Shown: piece after piece, positions 25,529-35,111 of the stretch | How the letters are laid out: the number at the start of each line of letters is the position of its first letter | How positions within the stretch are numbered: the stretch's first letter is position 1 | Origin: Halobacillus litoralis | GTDB lineage: Bacteria > Bacillota > Bacilli > Bacillales > Halobacillaceae | DNA: 64,000 bases | Direction: 5' to 3' | Assembly: GCF_004101865.1 (NCBI RefSeq) | Contig: NZ_CP026118.1 | Location: 2,993,001-3,057,000 of the forward strand | Notes under the pieces: model-generated | Database searches by the model: none | What the model was told of the DNA's origin: nothing | Seen by the model: only the letters and a program-made list of their open reading frames with translations | Translations under genes and position numbers: made by a program

Positions 25529-28204
25529 ATGAAACAAGGACCTACGATTCAAGATGTTCAGAATGAAAAGATGAAAACAAGTACAAAGCAGGTTCATGTG
25601 GTCCCACATATGCACTGGGACCGGGAGTGGTATTTTTCTACAGAGGAATCACGGATTCTCCTCGTCAATAACATGGAAGAAATCATGGACCGATTAGAAA
25701 ACGATCCGGATTATCCTTACTATGTGCTCGATGGACAAACCTCTATTCTGGAAGATTATTTCGATGTGAAACCGGAAGCGGAAGAGCGTGTAATAAAGCT
25801 TGTCCAACAAGGGAAGCTCATCATCGGGCCCTGGTACACCCAGACAGATGAAATGGTCGTCGGCGGGGAATCGATCGTCCGCAATCTCTTATATGGGATC
25901 AAAGACAGCGAGAAGTTCGGCGACCCGATGATGATCGGCTACTTGCCGGATTCCTTCGGTCAAAGCTCGCAAATGCCTCATATTTTGAACGGCTTCGATA
26001 TTAAATACTCAATTTTCTGGCGAGGCACTTCAGAACGGCACGGCACAGACAAGACGGAGTTTTACTGGGAAGCGGATGACGGTTCAAAAGTACTCGTCCA
26101 GTTGCTTCCATTAGGATATGCCATCGGTAAATATCTTCCGGAAGAAGAAGAGGCCTTAAAGCAGCGAATGGAGAAATACTTTCCGGTGCTTGACCGTGGA
26201 ACAACGTCCGGCCACCTTCTGCTTCCGAATGGGCACGATCAAATGCCGATCCAGAAAGACATTTTCCCTGTGATGGAAAAATTGAATCAGCTGTATCCGG
26301 AGCGTGAATTTTTCCTTAGTAAATATGAGCATGTTTTTGCAGAAGTGGAAAAGCAGACGGACCTTGCCACATTGAGCGGGGAGTTCTTAGATGGCAAATA
26401 CATGCGGGTCCACCGCAGCATTTTCTCGACACGCATGGATATCAAAGCAGCCAATACGCGAGTGGAAAACAAGCTGACCAATATTCTGGAACCACTGGCT
26501 TCGATGGCTTATGATCTTGGCTTTGAATACCACCATGGATTGATTGAATTGATTTGGAAAGAAATCATGAAGAACCATGCCCATGATAGCATCGGTTGCT
26601 GTTGTTCCGATAAAGTCCATCAGGAAATTGCGAATCGCTTGTTCCTTGCTGAAGAAAAAACAGATCGGCTGATCGATTTTTATAAACGGAGAATCGTTGA
26701 CGCGATGGAGACTGACAACGATCATGACCGGTTGACTTTGTTCAACTTCCTGCCATATGAGCGCGAAGAAGTGGTCACAACGGAGATCATTACGAAATAC
26801 AAAGCATTCAAGATTGTGGATGAACATGGCAATGAAGCTGACTTTGAAATGATCGATACAGAAGAAATCGATCCAGGACTCATCGACAGACAAATCGTCC
26901 ACTACGGCAACTATGATCCATTCATGAAGTATACCATTCAATGGAAAGAAACGGTTCCACCTATGGGTTACCGCACCTTCTTTGTTGAAGAGACGGAAGA
27001 ATCTGCGGAAATGAAGAAGACCCAGGTGAATGAAATCGATACCGATTATTATGTGATCAAGGTAAATGAAAATGGAACCTTGAATGTGTGGGATAAACGA
27101 TTGAAGAAATCTTTCGATCAAGTGCTACTTCTGGAAGATACGGGTGATGACGGAGATGAGTATGATTATTCCCCGCTGGAAAATGACCAGCCGATTCTGA
27201 GTAAGGATGTAGAATCAGAGGTATCACTCACACAAAATGCTGTAACAGGTGTCATCGATATTCGCTACTCATTGACTGTTCCGGAAACTTTGGGAGATCG
27301 AAAGCAAAACAAGAAAAACAGCCACATAGATGTTCATTGGGAAGTTCGGATACCGAATCACAAACCAGTGATCGAGATCAGCTGTGAACTTGATAACTTT
27401 GCGAATGATCACCGATTGCGAGCTTTTATTCCTACAGGGATCGCTTCATCTTTCTCAGTCGCTGACAATCAGTTCGGAGCAATCAAAAGGGATGTCTATG
27501 ACTCGGCGATGGACGTCTGGAAAGAAGAGAAATGGAGTGAGCGACCTGATTCCATCTATCCGATGCTCAGCTTTGTCGGTTTATCCGATGAAGAACACGG
27601 GCTTAGTGTGCTGACAAATAGTACAAGAGAATACCAAATCGTCGGTGAAAACGATGATACAATCGCTGTCACATTATTCCGCAGTGTCGGCCACTTAGGG
27701 AAAGAAGAATTAATTCGCAGACCCGGACGTCCTTCTGGGATCAAACTGCCGACGCCCGATTCGCAAATGCAGGGGAAACTTCAACTTGAGTTCGCCTTGT
27801 ATATTCATGAAGGCGGCACATTAGAAGCAGGTGCAGGACGAGCGGCGAAAGAGTATTTGACCCCGGTCCAGACGTATAACAAAATCCCTCATAACGCGAT
27901 GAAGTTGAACGACACCGACTTCGTGACTCCAACGGTTTATCAATTACTGGAAGAAGATCAACCAGGAGTGGTATTTAGCACATTGAAGAAAGCGGAGAAA
28001 GAAGAAGCACTGGTTATGCGGGCCTACAACCCGACAGAACAGAATGTCTCATCAGCCTTCCGCTTGAGTGAGGATTATAAGAAGGGTTATCAAGTGAACA
28101 TGAATGAAGATAAGCAGTCGTCTGTTGGGTTGAATGAGGGGTGTGTGCAAGCCAGTTTTTCCCCTAATCAATCGAAGACTCTTTTGTTTAAGCGTGATAG
28201 CTGA
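25529..28204 (+). CDS. GH38 alpha-mannosidase (MngB-like)
   Basis: An 891-aa cytoplasmic retaining alpha-mannosidase. The zinc and catalytic region starts with VVPHMHWDREWYF (about residues 26-38). The nucleophile is expected in GYLPDSFGQSSQMPHIL (Asp about 144), and a His-rich HDSIGCCCSDKVHQEI segment follows near 355. C-terminal beta domains complete the GH38 fold. It has no signal peptide, so it acts on an imported, phosphorylated mannoside, giving mannose 6-phosphate as in E. coli MngB. It sits 21 bp behind the PTS gene in one operon. The start may be the given ATG or the Met at residue 12. Confidence 0.92.
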   Translation: MKQGPTIQDVQNEKMKTSTKQVHVVPHMHWDREWYFSTEESRILLVNNMEEIMDRLENDPDYPYYVLDGQTSILEDYFDVKPEAEERVIKLVQQGKLIIGPWYTQTDEMVVGGESIVRNLLYGIKDSEKFGDPMMIGYLPDSFGQSSQMPHILNGFDIKYSIFWRGTSERHGTDKTEFYWEADDGSKVLVQLLPLGYAIGKYLPEEEEALKQRMEKYFPVLDRGTTSGHLLLPNGHDQMPIQKDIFPVMEKLNQLYPEREFFLSKYEHVFAEVEKQTDLATLSGEFLDGKYMRVHRSIFSTRMDIKAANTRVENKLTNILEPLASMAYDLGFEYHHGLIELIWKEIMKNHAHDSIGCCCSDKVHQEIANRLFLAEEKTDRLIDFYKRRIVDAMETDNDHDRLTLFNFLPYEREEVVTTEIITKYKAFKIVDEHGNEADFEMIDTEEIDPGLIDRQIVHYGNYDPFMKYTIQWKETVPPMGYRTFFVEETEESAEMKKTQVNEIDTDYYVIKVNENGTLNVWDKRLKKSFDQVLLLEDTGDDGDEYDYSPLENDQPILSKDVESEVSLTQNAVTGVIDIRYSLTVPETLGDRKQNKKNSHIDVHWEVRIPNHKPVIEISCELDNFANDHRLRAFIPTGIASSFSVADNQFGAIKRDVYDSAMDVWKEEKWSERPDSIYPMLSFVGLSDEEHGLSVLTNSTREYQIVGENDDTIAVTLFRSVGHLGKEELIRRPGRPSGIKLPTPDSQMQGKLQLEFALYIHEGGTLEAGAGRAAKEYLTPVQTYNKIPHNAMKLNDTDFVTPTVYQLLEEDQPGVVFSTLKKAEKEEALVMRAYNPTEQNVSSAFRLSEDYKKGYQVNMNEDKQSSVGLNEGCVQASFSPNQSKTLLFKRDS

Positions 28205-28257
28205 ATATTGTGATCTGATTAATTTTTAAATATAAATGTGAAACTTTATTTGGAGGC

Positions 28258-28560
28258 TACTGAAGAACTGCAAATTTCTGAGTTATGCATCAAATGAAAA
28301 AGCCGAGTTGGACGATTTTACCGTCCAACTCGGTTTCTTTATATTCGATGAGATATTTGGGCGGTTGCCTCTCACGAATCGCTTGTCGGTGGATGCTTGC
28401 CGCGGGCACGGCCTCAGCTAACTTGGTCAAGAAGATCAATTGACCAAGTGGATCTTCGGCTCGCGCTGTTCCCGCAGGCGTCACCACCGAACGCTCATCG
28501 TGGAAGCAAGCCCATCTGAAAAAAAGTGATTTCCTTTTATAAATCAAAGAAATTCACTCT
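28258..28560. repeat. Long structured repeat, family A copy 1
   Basis: A unit with a strong hairpin (CCGAGTTGGACG / CGTCCAACTCGG, 28303-28333, plus T-rich tail) followed by a second, long fold between CGCGGGCACGG and CGCGCTGTTCCCGC. Related copies lie at 35255-35515 and 63714-63895, with sub-blocks in inverted order. The first hairpin probably also ends the PTS-mannosidase transcript. No protein is likely. Confidence 0.75.
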
Positions 28561-28972
28561 GTGTGTGCAAGGGCCGGTGGCGATATTCACCATCAATATC
28601 AAACGAGCCTAAAGCTCATGGAGTTAGACAACAAACTTTAACACGGTGTTCCGCACACTTTCCAACTGAGTGAATATTGGATGAGATAAGAAAAACGGAT
28701 TTGTGATAGAGGAGGGGCTTAAAGCCTTAAGAAAACACACTACTTATAGGTATTATTTCTTCTATAGGCAAGGTAGTTTAACAGCATTTTTCCTATATAC
28801 ACCATGGGGAGAGGGACGTAGAATGATGTATATATTGTCGAATAGTGGACAATTCTATTTTCACCTTGACTCTCGCAATATTATGGATATAAAAAAATAG
28901 ATAGCTATACTGGCAAAAAACGGTCAAGGAACCGATCTCATATATCATACCATTGCTATTAAGGAGGATTTT
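28561..28972. other. Intergenic stretch with no supported gene
   Basis: About 410 bp. A 65-codon frame starting at 28703 has no family resemblance and an amphipathic, low-information composition, so I do not call it. The last 20 bp hold the TAAGGAGGATTTT ribosome site of the amidase gene. Confidence 0.4.
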
Positions 28973-30043
28973 ATGCTTGTAAACCATGTCAAAGTCGGGA
29001 TTCACCGGACAGTTCAATTATCTGTTTCATTCATTGTTATGTTTATTTTTTTGTCGACATCCAATATCGTCTTTGCTCATGAGAAGGAAATCTATCGTGT
29101 GGATGTCCCCTCTCTGAATGTCCGAAGTGAGCCAGCTCTCCAGGCGCGTATAGTCGGTTCTCTTTCGGCACAAACGGTCGTTGAAGTGCAAGAAAAGAAA
29201 CATGGATGGGCCTATGTGAATTACTCAGGAGGAAAGGGCTGGGTGGCTTCCCAATACCTTTATCAAACGGATGAGGAACATTCCTCTTCTTCAAAAGAAG
29301 TCCATGTCAATGCAGAAAGCGTCTACATACGGTCTGGTCCAAGTGTAAACCGTGAAATTATTGCAGGAAGTTATTACGGGGATTCTTTAGAGAAGATAGA
29401 GGAAGAAGGCGAATGGATAAAAGTCCAGCTTGAAAATGGGCAAGTGGGATGGATTGCTGGTTGGTTAGTATCAGCTGGTGATACAACTTCTTCTTCAGAA
29501 CTTCCATTACAAGGGGTTAATATTGTTTTAGATGCTGGACACGGAGGCTATGATCCCGGGGCTGTTGCCGTGAACGGTCTGTTGGAAAAACGATCAACCA
29601 TAGAAGCGGTGGATCATATTGCCCGGAAGCTGCGTTTGTCAGGGGCTACTGTGATACTCACGCGTGAAAATGATCGATACGTTTCATTACAAAATCGCGT
29701 TCGAATCACACGTTCTTCCGACCCGGACGCTTTTGTCAGTGTCCATTTTAATTCTGCAAGCAGCCCTTATGCAGAAGGAATAAGTACATATTTCTATCAT
29801 GATTCAGGCAAAGGTCTTGCCAGGAATATTCAACATAAGCTATCGCAAGAAGTTTCCCTGCAAAATGATGGTGCTCAATTCGGGAATTTCCATGTGCTAA
29901 GAGAAAATATAGAGAATTCCATCCTTGTAGAATTGGGTTTTCTTTCAACCTCTTCTGACTTAGCTGTCATAGAAAGGGATGGATATCCGGATAAAGTAGC
30001 CAGAGCCATTACAGATGGACTGATTAAGGAATTTTCACCTTAA
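28973..30043 (+). CDS. N-acetylmuramoyl-L-alanine amidase with two SH3b domains
   Basis: A secreted 356-aa cell-wall hydrolase. Residues 1-35 form a signal peptide ending near VFAHEK. Two bacterial SH3 repeats bind the wall (about 38-97 with SLNVRSEPALQ, and 107-166 with SVYIRSGPSVN). The amidase_3 domain (about 180-352) has the zinc ligands in LDAGHGGYDPGA, LLEKRS and VSVHFNSAS, and the catalytic Glu in LVELGFLST. It cleaves the amide between MurNAc and the stem peptide. A CwlC/LytC-like role in lysis, sporulation or turnover cannot be distinguished. It is a single gene ended by a strong terminator. Confidence 0.93.
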   Translation: MLVNHVKVGIHRTVQLSVSFIVMFIFLSTSNIVFAHEKEIYRVDVPSLNVRSEPALQARIVGSLSAQTVVEVQEKKHGWAYVNYSGGKGWVASQYLYQTDEEHSSSSKEVHVNAESVYIRSGPSVNREIIAGSYYGDSLEKIEEEGEWIKVQLENGQVGWIAGWLVSAGDTTSSSELPLQGVNIVLDAGHGGYDPGAVAVNGLLEKRSTIEAVDHIARKLRLSGATVILTRENDRYVSLQNRVRITRSSDPDAFVSVHFNSASSPYAEGISTYFYHDSGKGLARNIQHKLSQEVSLQNDGAQFGNFHVLRENIENSILVELGFLSTSSDLAVIERDGYPDKVARAITDGLIKEFSP

Positions 30044-30089
30044 GTATAAGGACTGGCCCTGATGAAATGAATTCAGATCAACTCAATGA

Positions 30090-30133
30090 ATAGAGGCTCC
30101 TTTCTCATGAGAAAGGAGCCTCTATTTCTTTAG
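30090..30133 (+). terminator. Strong terminator after the amidase gene
   Basis: A perfect 16-bp stem (ATAGAGGCTCCTTTCT / AGAAAGGAGCCTCTAT) with a 4-nt loop and a T-rich tail, 46 bp beyond the stop codon. Confidence 0.88.
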
Positions 30134-30232
30134 GAAAATAAAAGCTCACCAAACAAGAGGTACCCGGAACATTATCTGACTAAAGGGATGGCGCAACACT
30201 AAGTTTTTTTCAGTGGCTGTGGGTACAGGGTC

Positions 30233-30272
30233 TGGGGCTTACTACAAGCGGGATGGAGGCGAAAACCATTCA
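30233..30272 (+). pseudogene. Short fragment resembling the phage helicase 3' end
   Basis: CTTACTACAAGCGGGATGGA, then GGCGAAAACCAT, parallels GATTACTACAAGCGCGATGG, AGGCGAGAGCGAT at 21105-21133. Only about 35-40 bp are recognisable. It fits the pattern of scattered helicase remnants but is short. Confidence 0.4.
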
Positions 30273-30334
30273 CAGCATTTGTTAAATGAATTCCTGTTGT
30301 CCCTTAAAGTTATTAGAAGATTTAGAATAATGAT

Positions 30335-30363
30335 TTGATATTATTATTGGTTCTTGCTACAAT
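30335..30363 (+). promoter_or_regulatory. Sigma-A promoter of the aminotransferase operon
   Basis: TTGATA, 17-nt spacer, TACAAT. Transcription should start near 30370, giving a leader of about 310 nt before the first gene. Confidence 0.7.
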
Positions 30364-30369
30364 TATAAA

Positions 30370-30512
30370 AACTACAGAGTAATTGTTGAAAACTGTCTAT
30401 TCTAATCGACTTTACTGGCCCAAGGTGGAGCGAACCATTAGAAAGTAACCAGTTTTATGCCCAGAGATAAGTATGTTTAATACTATCCCATGCATAATGC
30501 TGGTTTTTTTAT
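30370..30512 (+). ncRNA. Candidate cis-regulatory leader (attenuator/riboswitch-like)
   Basis: Starts at the predicted transcription start and ends in a terminator-type stem: AACCAG and TTATGC (30447-30460) pair with GCATAA and CTGGTT (30492-30505), followed by a run of T. Upstream, TTCTAAT (30400-30406) pairs with ATTAGAA (30437-30443). ACTGG (30414-30418) can alternatively pair with CCAGT (30449-30453), which would break the terminator. These mutually exclusive helices are what transcription attenuation looks like. I cannot match it to a known riboswitch class; a simple upstream terminator is the alternative. Confidence 0.45.
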
Positions 30513-30683
30513 TCAACTTGACTTTGTTTGAAATGCTCTCACCATAAGGACCTAATGATGAGAAGCCAAGTTTCTTTAAAACAACCAGCACTATTCCCGG
30601 ATGATTACTAGAATGATAGCAGGAAGTTTATGTTCGAACACCGGGGGAGAGGTGTGATCAATAACAGAACAGGGGGAGCCGCT

Positions 30684-32024
30684 TTGGACAATCTGATTGA
30701 ACTCGACAAAAAACATTTTCTGCATCCGACTACATCTATTCAACAGCAGCAGGAGCAAGGCGTAAAGCTGTTAGCTGAAAGCGGACAAGGGATCTATTTG
30801 AAAGATAGGGATGGCAAGACATATATCGATGCCATGTCTTCTCTATGGAACGTACATATTGGCCATGGCCGCGAAGAGTTGGCTGACACGGCTGCTGCTC
30901 AAATGAAAAAATTGGCGTTCAGTTCAGCCTTTTCCTCATTCAGCCATGAGCCGGGGATACGGCTGGCTGAAAAAATAGCCAAACTCGCACCGGAGGATTT
31001 GAACGCCGTTTTCTTCACATCTGGGGGTTCTGAATCCAATGACTCGGCGATTAAACTGGTACGCCATTATTGGAAAATCCAAGGAAAGCCAAACCGGAGG
31101 AAAATCGTGGCGTTGAAGCGTGGTTATCATGGAGTAGCATCAGCATCGACCAGTGCTACCGGCATCCCGGAGTTCTGGGAGATGGCCGGCCATATGAAGG
31201 ACGATTTTTTTCATGCTGCCACTCCTTACCGAAGCACGACTCAAGAGGCGATTGCCTGCCTCCGTGAAAAATTCGAGTCAGAAGGTCCTGATACGATCGC
31301 TGCATTTATGGCAGAGCCCATTCAGGGTGCGGGAGGAGTTTTGATTCCGCAGGATGATTACTTTACAGAAGTGCGAAAGCTATGTGATGAATATGGCATA
31401 TTATTTATCGCAGATGAAGTGATCACTGGTTTTGGCCGGACGGGCACTATGTTCGGGCTGCAGAACTGGGAGGTTGTGCCGGATGTAATCACGTTCGCAA
31501 AAGGGGTGACAAGTGGGTATATTCCTCTTGGCGGTGTGGTCGTTTCAGATGCGATCCACAATGTCTTGAAGCAAAAATCCAAAGGGACGTTATTCCATGG
31601 TTTCACCTACAGTGGTCATCCAACGGCAGCTGCTGTGGGATTGAAGAATATAGAATTGATAGAAAAAGAGGGACTAGTTGAGAATTCAAGGAAAATGGGC
31701 GGGAAACTGTTAGAAGGCTTCAAACGGATCAAAGATGATTTGGAAATAGTAGGGGAAGTGAGGGCAAAGGGGTTACTCGGTGCTGTTGAATTGATGAAAA
31801 ACCCGGAGACGAATGAAAGTTTTTCCAAAGAGCAGAAGGTTGCGCCAAGAGTGATAGAAGAATTGCATCAGCGCGGCGTCATTTGCCGGTCGGTCACGTA
31901 TGAATCTACCGATATTATTTGCTTTGCACCCCCATTGATCATTAATGAGAGACAAGTCGAAGAAATCATAGACCACTTGTATCAGTCTATTTCTGCCGTA
32001 CAAGAACAACTGAAAGCACTTTAA
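30684..32024 (+). CDS. Class III (omega) aminotransferase
   Basis: A PLP enzyme of about 446 aa that moves an amino group from a terminal amine or omega-amino acid to pyruvate or 2-oxoglutarate. SGGSESNDSAIKLVRHYW binds the PLP phosphate, DEVITGFGRTG holds the cofactor Asp, and FAKGVTSGYIPLGG the Schiff-base lysine. The preferred start is TTG at 30684, 6 nt after AGGGGGA; GTG at 30654 and ATG at 30630 are alternatives. Next come an amidohydrolase and a sodium symporter, so a nitrogen-containing compound is probably taken up, hydrolysed and deaminated. The substrate is unknown. Confidence 0.88.
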   Translation: MDNLIELDKKHFLHPTTSIQQQQEQGVKLLAESGQGIYLKDRDGKTYIDAMSSLWNVHIGHGREELADTAAAQMKKLAFSSAFSSFSHEPGIRLAEKIAKLAPEDLNAVFFTSGGSESNDSAIKLVRHYWKIQGKPNRRKIVALKRGYHGVASASTSATGIPEFWEMAGHMKDDFFHAATPYRSTTQEAIACLREKFESEGPDTIAAFMAEPIQGAGGVLIPQDDYFTEVRKLCDEYGILFIADEVITGFGRTGTMFGLQNWEVVPDVITFAKGVTSGYIPLGGVVVSDAIHNVLKQKSKGTLFHGFTYSGHPTAAAVGLKNIELIEKEGLVENSRKMGGKLLEGFKRIKDDLEIVGEVRAKGLLGAVELMKNPETNESFSKEQKVAPRVIEELHQRGVICRSVTYESTDIICFAPPLIINERQVEEIIDHLYQSISAVQEQLKAL

Positions 32025-32038
32025 GGGGAGGAGTCATT

Positions 32039-33676
32039 GTGAACGATGCAGATCTGATATTTATCAACGGCCATGTACTCACGATGGAAGATGACACACC
32101 TCCAAAACAAGCGGTAGCTGTAAAAGGTGGAAAAGTAGTCTTTGCCGGAGATTCTGAAGAAGCGCTTTTGCTGAAAAATGAACAGACGGAGATCGTCGAT
32201 TTAAAAGGAAAGACTCTCATGCCGAGTTTCATTGAGAGTCATATCCACCCGTCTATTTATGGTGTAACACTACTGGAAGTCGATTGTAAGCCGGAAGCCA
32301 CCCCTTCTATTCCTGCTATTAAGGAAAAAATCAGCAGGGTAGCAGAAAGCACGGCAGAAGGGGAGTGGATTCTGGGCTGGGGCTGGGACGATAGCAAAAT
32401 GGAGGACAAGCGTAATCCTACACGCTGGGACCTCGATGAAGCAGCACCCGACCATCCCGTTGTTTTAAAAAGGGCTTGTGCCCATATGGCGGTTGCGAAC
32501 ACGAAGGCCCTTAGTTTAAGTGGTATTACTGACGAAACGCCGGATCCTGCAGGAGGAAATATCGAGCGGGATGAGCAGGGGAGATTGACCGGTCTTCTTC
32601 AGGAGAAAGCACAAGGATTACTGAAAGCCCCTGAGTACACTCATGACGATATGGTCAAAGGATTGAAGTTAGCCCAGGATAAGTTTGCCTCATGGGGAGT
32701 CACGACTGTCCATTGCATGTCAACACAAACAGCCGATCTGCAATTATATCAATCTCTTTTAGATCAAAAAGAACTGAACGTCCGGGTACGGCCATGGCTG
32801 TGGGCGATCGACCAGAATGGTTTCGACGGGGCGATGGATGAAGTGCTGAAAGTCGGCTTAAGAAGCGGTTTTGGAAACGACATGGTAAAAATCCAGGGGC
32901 TCAAATTCATGCTTGATGGCAGTGTTGGTGGAAAAACAGCGGCTGTCTCCGAACCTTATCTCGGCACTCAGGAATCAGGGATCCTCTATAACACAGTGGA
33001 GGAAATCGCTCCATTGCTCAATAAATCAATAGATGCCGGCCTAAGAACAGCGATCCATGCCATCGGCGATCGAGCCATTGACGTAGCCATCAATTCCTAT
33101 GCCGACATCAATCAATCCACCTCGATCACACACATGCGTAATCGCATTGAACACTGCATTTTTCCTACCTTTCAACAAATCAGACAAATGAAAGACTTAG
33201 AACTGGTGGCAGGCTCATCCGTGGGATTCCTTTACCACATTGGTGACAATTATATGAACAAATTAGGAGAAGAACGTATGGAGCATGCTTTCCCGCATCG
33301 TTCTTTCAAGGAAGCTGGAGTAACAGCGCCGGGTAATTCAGATTTGCCCGTCACCGATGGCAACCCCTGGACGGGGATTTATGGAGCAGTCACGAGAAAA
33401 ACTTCGAACGGCCAAGTCATAGGAGAAGAGGAAAGCATCCGTGTATATGATGCTCTGAAAGCGTTTACTGTTGATGCCGCTTACAGTTCTTTTGAAGAAG
33501 AGACACTTGGTGTCATCAAGCCGGGAGCGAAGGCGGATTTAATGATCATTTCCGATAATCCGCTGGAAATCAACGTGGAAAAGCTGCTCGAAATAGAAAC
33601 CGTGAGTACCTATCTGGAAGGCAGAAGAATCTATCACAATCAAACAAACAGGAAGGGTGAATCTATTGTTCAGTAA
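32039..33676 (+). CDS. YtcJ-like metal-dependent amidohydrolase
   Basis: A 545-aa amidohydrolase of the YtcJ/AepA group. Metal and fold landmarks are PSFIESHIHPSIYG near residue 65, HAIGDRAIDVAIN, and GNSDLPVTDGNPW carrying the late Asp, plus the C-terminal GVIKPGAKADLMIISDNPL barrel-edge motif. It should hydrolyse an amide or imide of the compound imported by the next gene. It starts with GTG 8 nt after AAGGGGAGGAG and 15 bp after the aminotransferase stop. Substrates of this family are rarely known. Confidence 0.88.
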   Translation: MNDADLIFINGHVLTMEDDTPPKQAVAVKGGKVVFAGDSEEALLLKNEQTEIVDLKGKTLMPSFIESHIHPSIYGVTLLEVDCKPEATPSIPAIKEKISRVAESTAEGEWILGWGWDDSKMEDKRNPTRWDLDEAAPDHPVVLKRACAHMAVANTKALSLSGITDETPDPAGGNIERDEQGRLTGLLQEKAQGLLKAPEYTHDDMVKGLKLAQDKFASWGVTTVHCMSTQTADLQLYQSLLDQKELNVRVRPWLWAIDQNGFDGAMDEVLKVGLRSGFGNDMVKIQGLKFMLDGSVGGKTAAVSEPYLGTQESGILYNTVEEIAPLLNKSIDAGLRTAIHAIGDRAIDVAINSYADINQSTSITHMRNRIEHCIFPTFQQIRQMKDLELVAGSSVGFLYHIGDNYMNKLGEERMEHAFPHRSFKEAGVTAPGNSDLPVTDGNPWTGIYGAVTRKTSNGQVIGEEESIRVYDALKAFTVDAAYSSFEEETLGVIKPGAKADLMIISDNPLEINVEKLLEIETVSTYLEGRRIYHNQTNRKGESIVQ

Positions 33677-35111
33677 CCAGGAAGAGATCATATTGATTAC
33701 GATCATAGCCATTTACTTCGTATTTTTATTCGGATTATCTTTATTTGTAAATCGAAATGTCAAAACCTATGAAGATTACAATGTAGCCGGCCGCTCCACG
33801 AAACTGATGCCGCTCGTCCTGACATTTGTCGGAACAGCCATAGGCGGCTCGATCCTGCTCGGGTATATGACGAAAGGTTACCAATTCGGGATGGGTCAGC
33901 AGTGGCTGGCTATCGGATTTACACTTACCTCCATTGTTATCGCAGCATTTTTATTAAAGAAAATTCGTCTTCTTGGTCAAAAATATAACATGGTCACAAT
34001 GGGAGATTTCACTGCGCTCCGGTTCGGTGAAGGGGCCAGGGTGCCGACAGTCCTCAGTATCCTTTGTGCATATTCTGCTATCACCGGGATGCAGTTCGTT
34101 GCTATTGCCACCATCTTGAAACTGACCATTGGACTGAGCATGACGGCAGGTATCCTTATCAGCTGGGTCCTACTAACATTGAAGACCTACTTTGGCGGGC
34201 TGAAGTCTGTCATGCTGCAGGATGCCATTCATGGAACGATCCAGACTGTCGGTATTTTCTTTCTGCTGATCGTCATCATGTTCATGGTCGGGGATTGGGG
34301 TGCACTTGCTGATCAGGCAAGAAATGCTGATAACGGGAATATGTTAAGCATCTTCAATATCAGCCCTTCAGAATTCCTCGTCTATATGTTTACCATTGGT
34401 GCCTATCAGTTTGTCAGACAGGACTTATGGCAGCGGTTTTGGGCAGCCAAAGATGATAATGTCGCAAAGACCGGTTTCTGGATAGCGATCGTTCTTGGCT
34501 TTCTGACTGCCGCAGTAACGATCGTCATTGGCTTTCTCGGAAAATTCGGCTTGAATATCACAGGTGGAGATCCTGCCTTAATCTATTATGAAATCATAGG
34601 TCAAATCTTACCATTCTCGCTTGTGATCGTGATGCTGATCGCTTTATTGGCCACAGTCATTTCCTGTGCGGACTCGTTCTTCCTGGCCGCATCATCTTCT
34701 GTAGTCAATGATATCGTCAAACCTCGGCTTGGAGATGTGAACGATAAAAAAATGCTGCTTTACAGTAGATTTTCTGTAGTGGCCGTCTCTGTCATTTCTC
34801 TTCTCCTGGCCCTATATATACCTCAGCTCGTCACACTATGGATCACTGGTACGGCCATGCTCGTATCAGGCATGCTGGCCCCGGTTTTATTCGGTTTATT
34901 CTGGCGGAGGACTACGAAAACGGCAGGTCTTGCTGGAATGTGGACAGGCCTCATCATCGCGGTCGGCTGGCAAATTGCCGGTCATCCATTCGGACTCCAC
35001 CCTGTTTTCATAGGGCTGCCTATATCGATTATTACTGTGGTGACGATTACGCTAGCTTCCAATCAAGAAAAAGAGCATGAGATGTATTCGGAATTGAAGA
35101 AACCAGTTTGA
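33666..35111 (+). CDS. Sodium:solute symporter (SSS family)
   Basis: An integral membrane protein of about 481 aa with 13 predicted helices that couples Na+ influx to solute uptake. NVKTYEDYNVAGRSTKLMPLVLTFVGTAIGGSILLG is the typical N-terminal signature and ISCADSFFLAASSSVVNDIVKP the conserved late motif. TTG at 33666 has GGAAGGG at 8-nt spacing and is preferred; GTG at 33657 is adjacent to that site. The gene overlaps the amidohydrolase by about 11 bp. Sodium coupling fits a halophilic host. The substrate is probably the same amide/amine. Confidence 0.9.
   Translation: MFSNQEEIILITIIAIYFVFLFGLSLFVNRNVKTYEDYNVAGRSTKLMPLVLTFVGTAIGGSILLGYMTKGYQFGMGQQWLAIGFTLTSIVIAAFLLKKIRLLGQKYNMVTMGDFTALRFGEGARVPTVLSILCAYSAITGMQFVAIATILKLTIGLSMTAGILISWVLLTLKTYFGGLKSVMLQDAIHGTIQTVGIFFLLIVIMFMVGDWGALADQARNADNGNMLSIFNISPSEFLVYMFTIGAYQFVRQDLWQRFWAAKDDNVAKTGFWIAIVLGFLTAAVTIVIGFLGKFGLNITGGDPALIYYEIIGQILPFSLVIVMLIALLATVISCADSFFLAASSSVVNDIVKPRLGDVNDKKMLLYSRFSVVAVSVISLLLALYIPQLVTLWITGTAMLVSGMLAPVLFGLFWRRTTKTAGLAGMWTGLIIAVGWQIAGHPFGLHPVFIGLPISIITVVTITLASNQEKEHEMYSELKKPV

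Noticed and set aside
26387..27121. Long antisense frame (244 codons) in the GH38 gene
   Set aside because: It is a mirror of the mannosidase coding sequence with no independent start signal.
28290..28547. 85-codon minus-strand frame within repeat A copy 1
   Set aside because: The sequence is a folded repeat; frames through the other two copies differ and are interrupted.
28703..28900. 65-codon plus-strand frame before the amidase gene
   Set aside because: No motif, poor start context, and the composition is what random AT-rich intergenic DNA gives.
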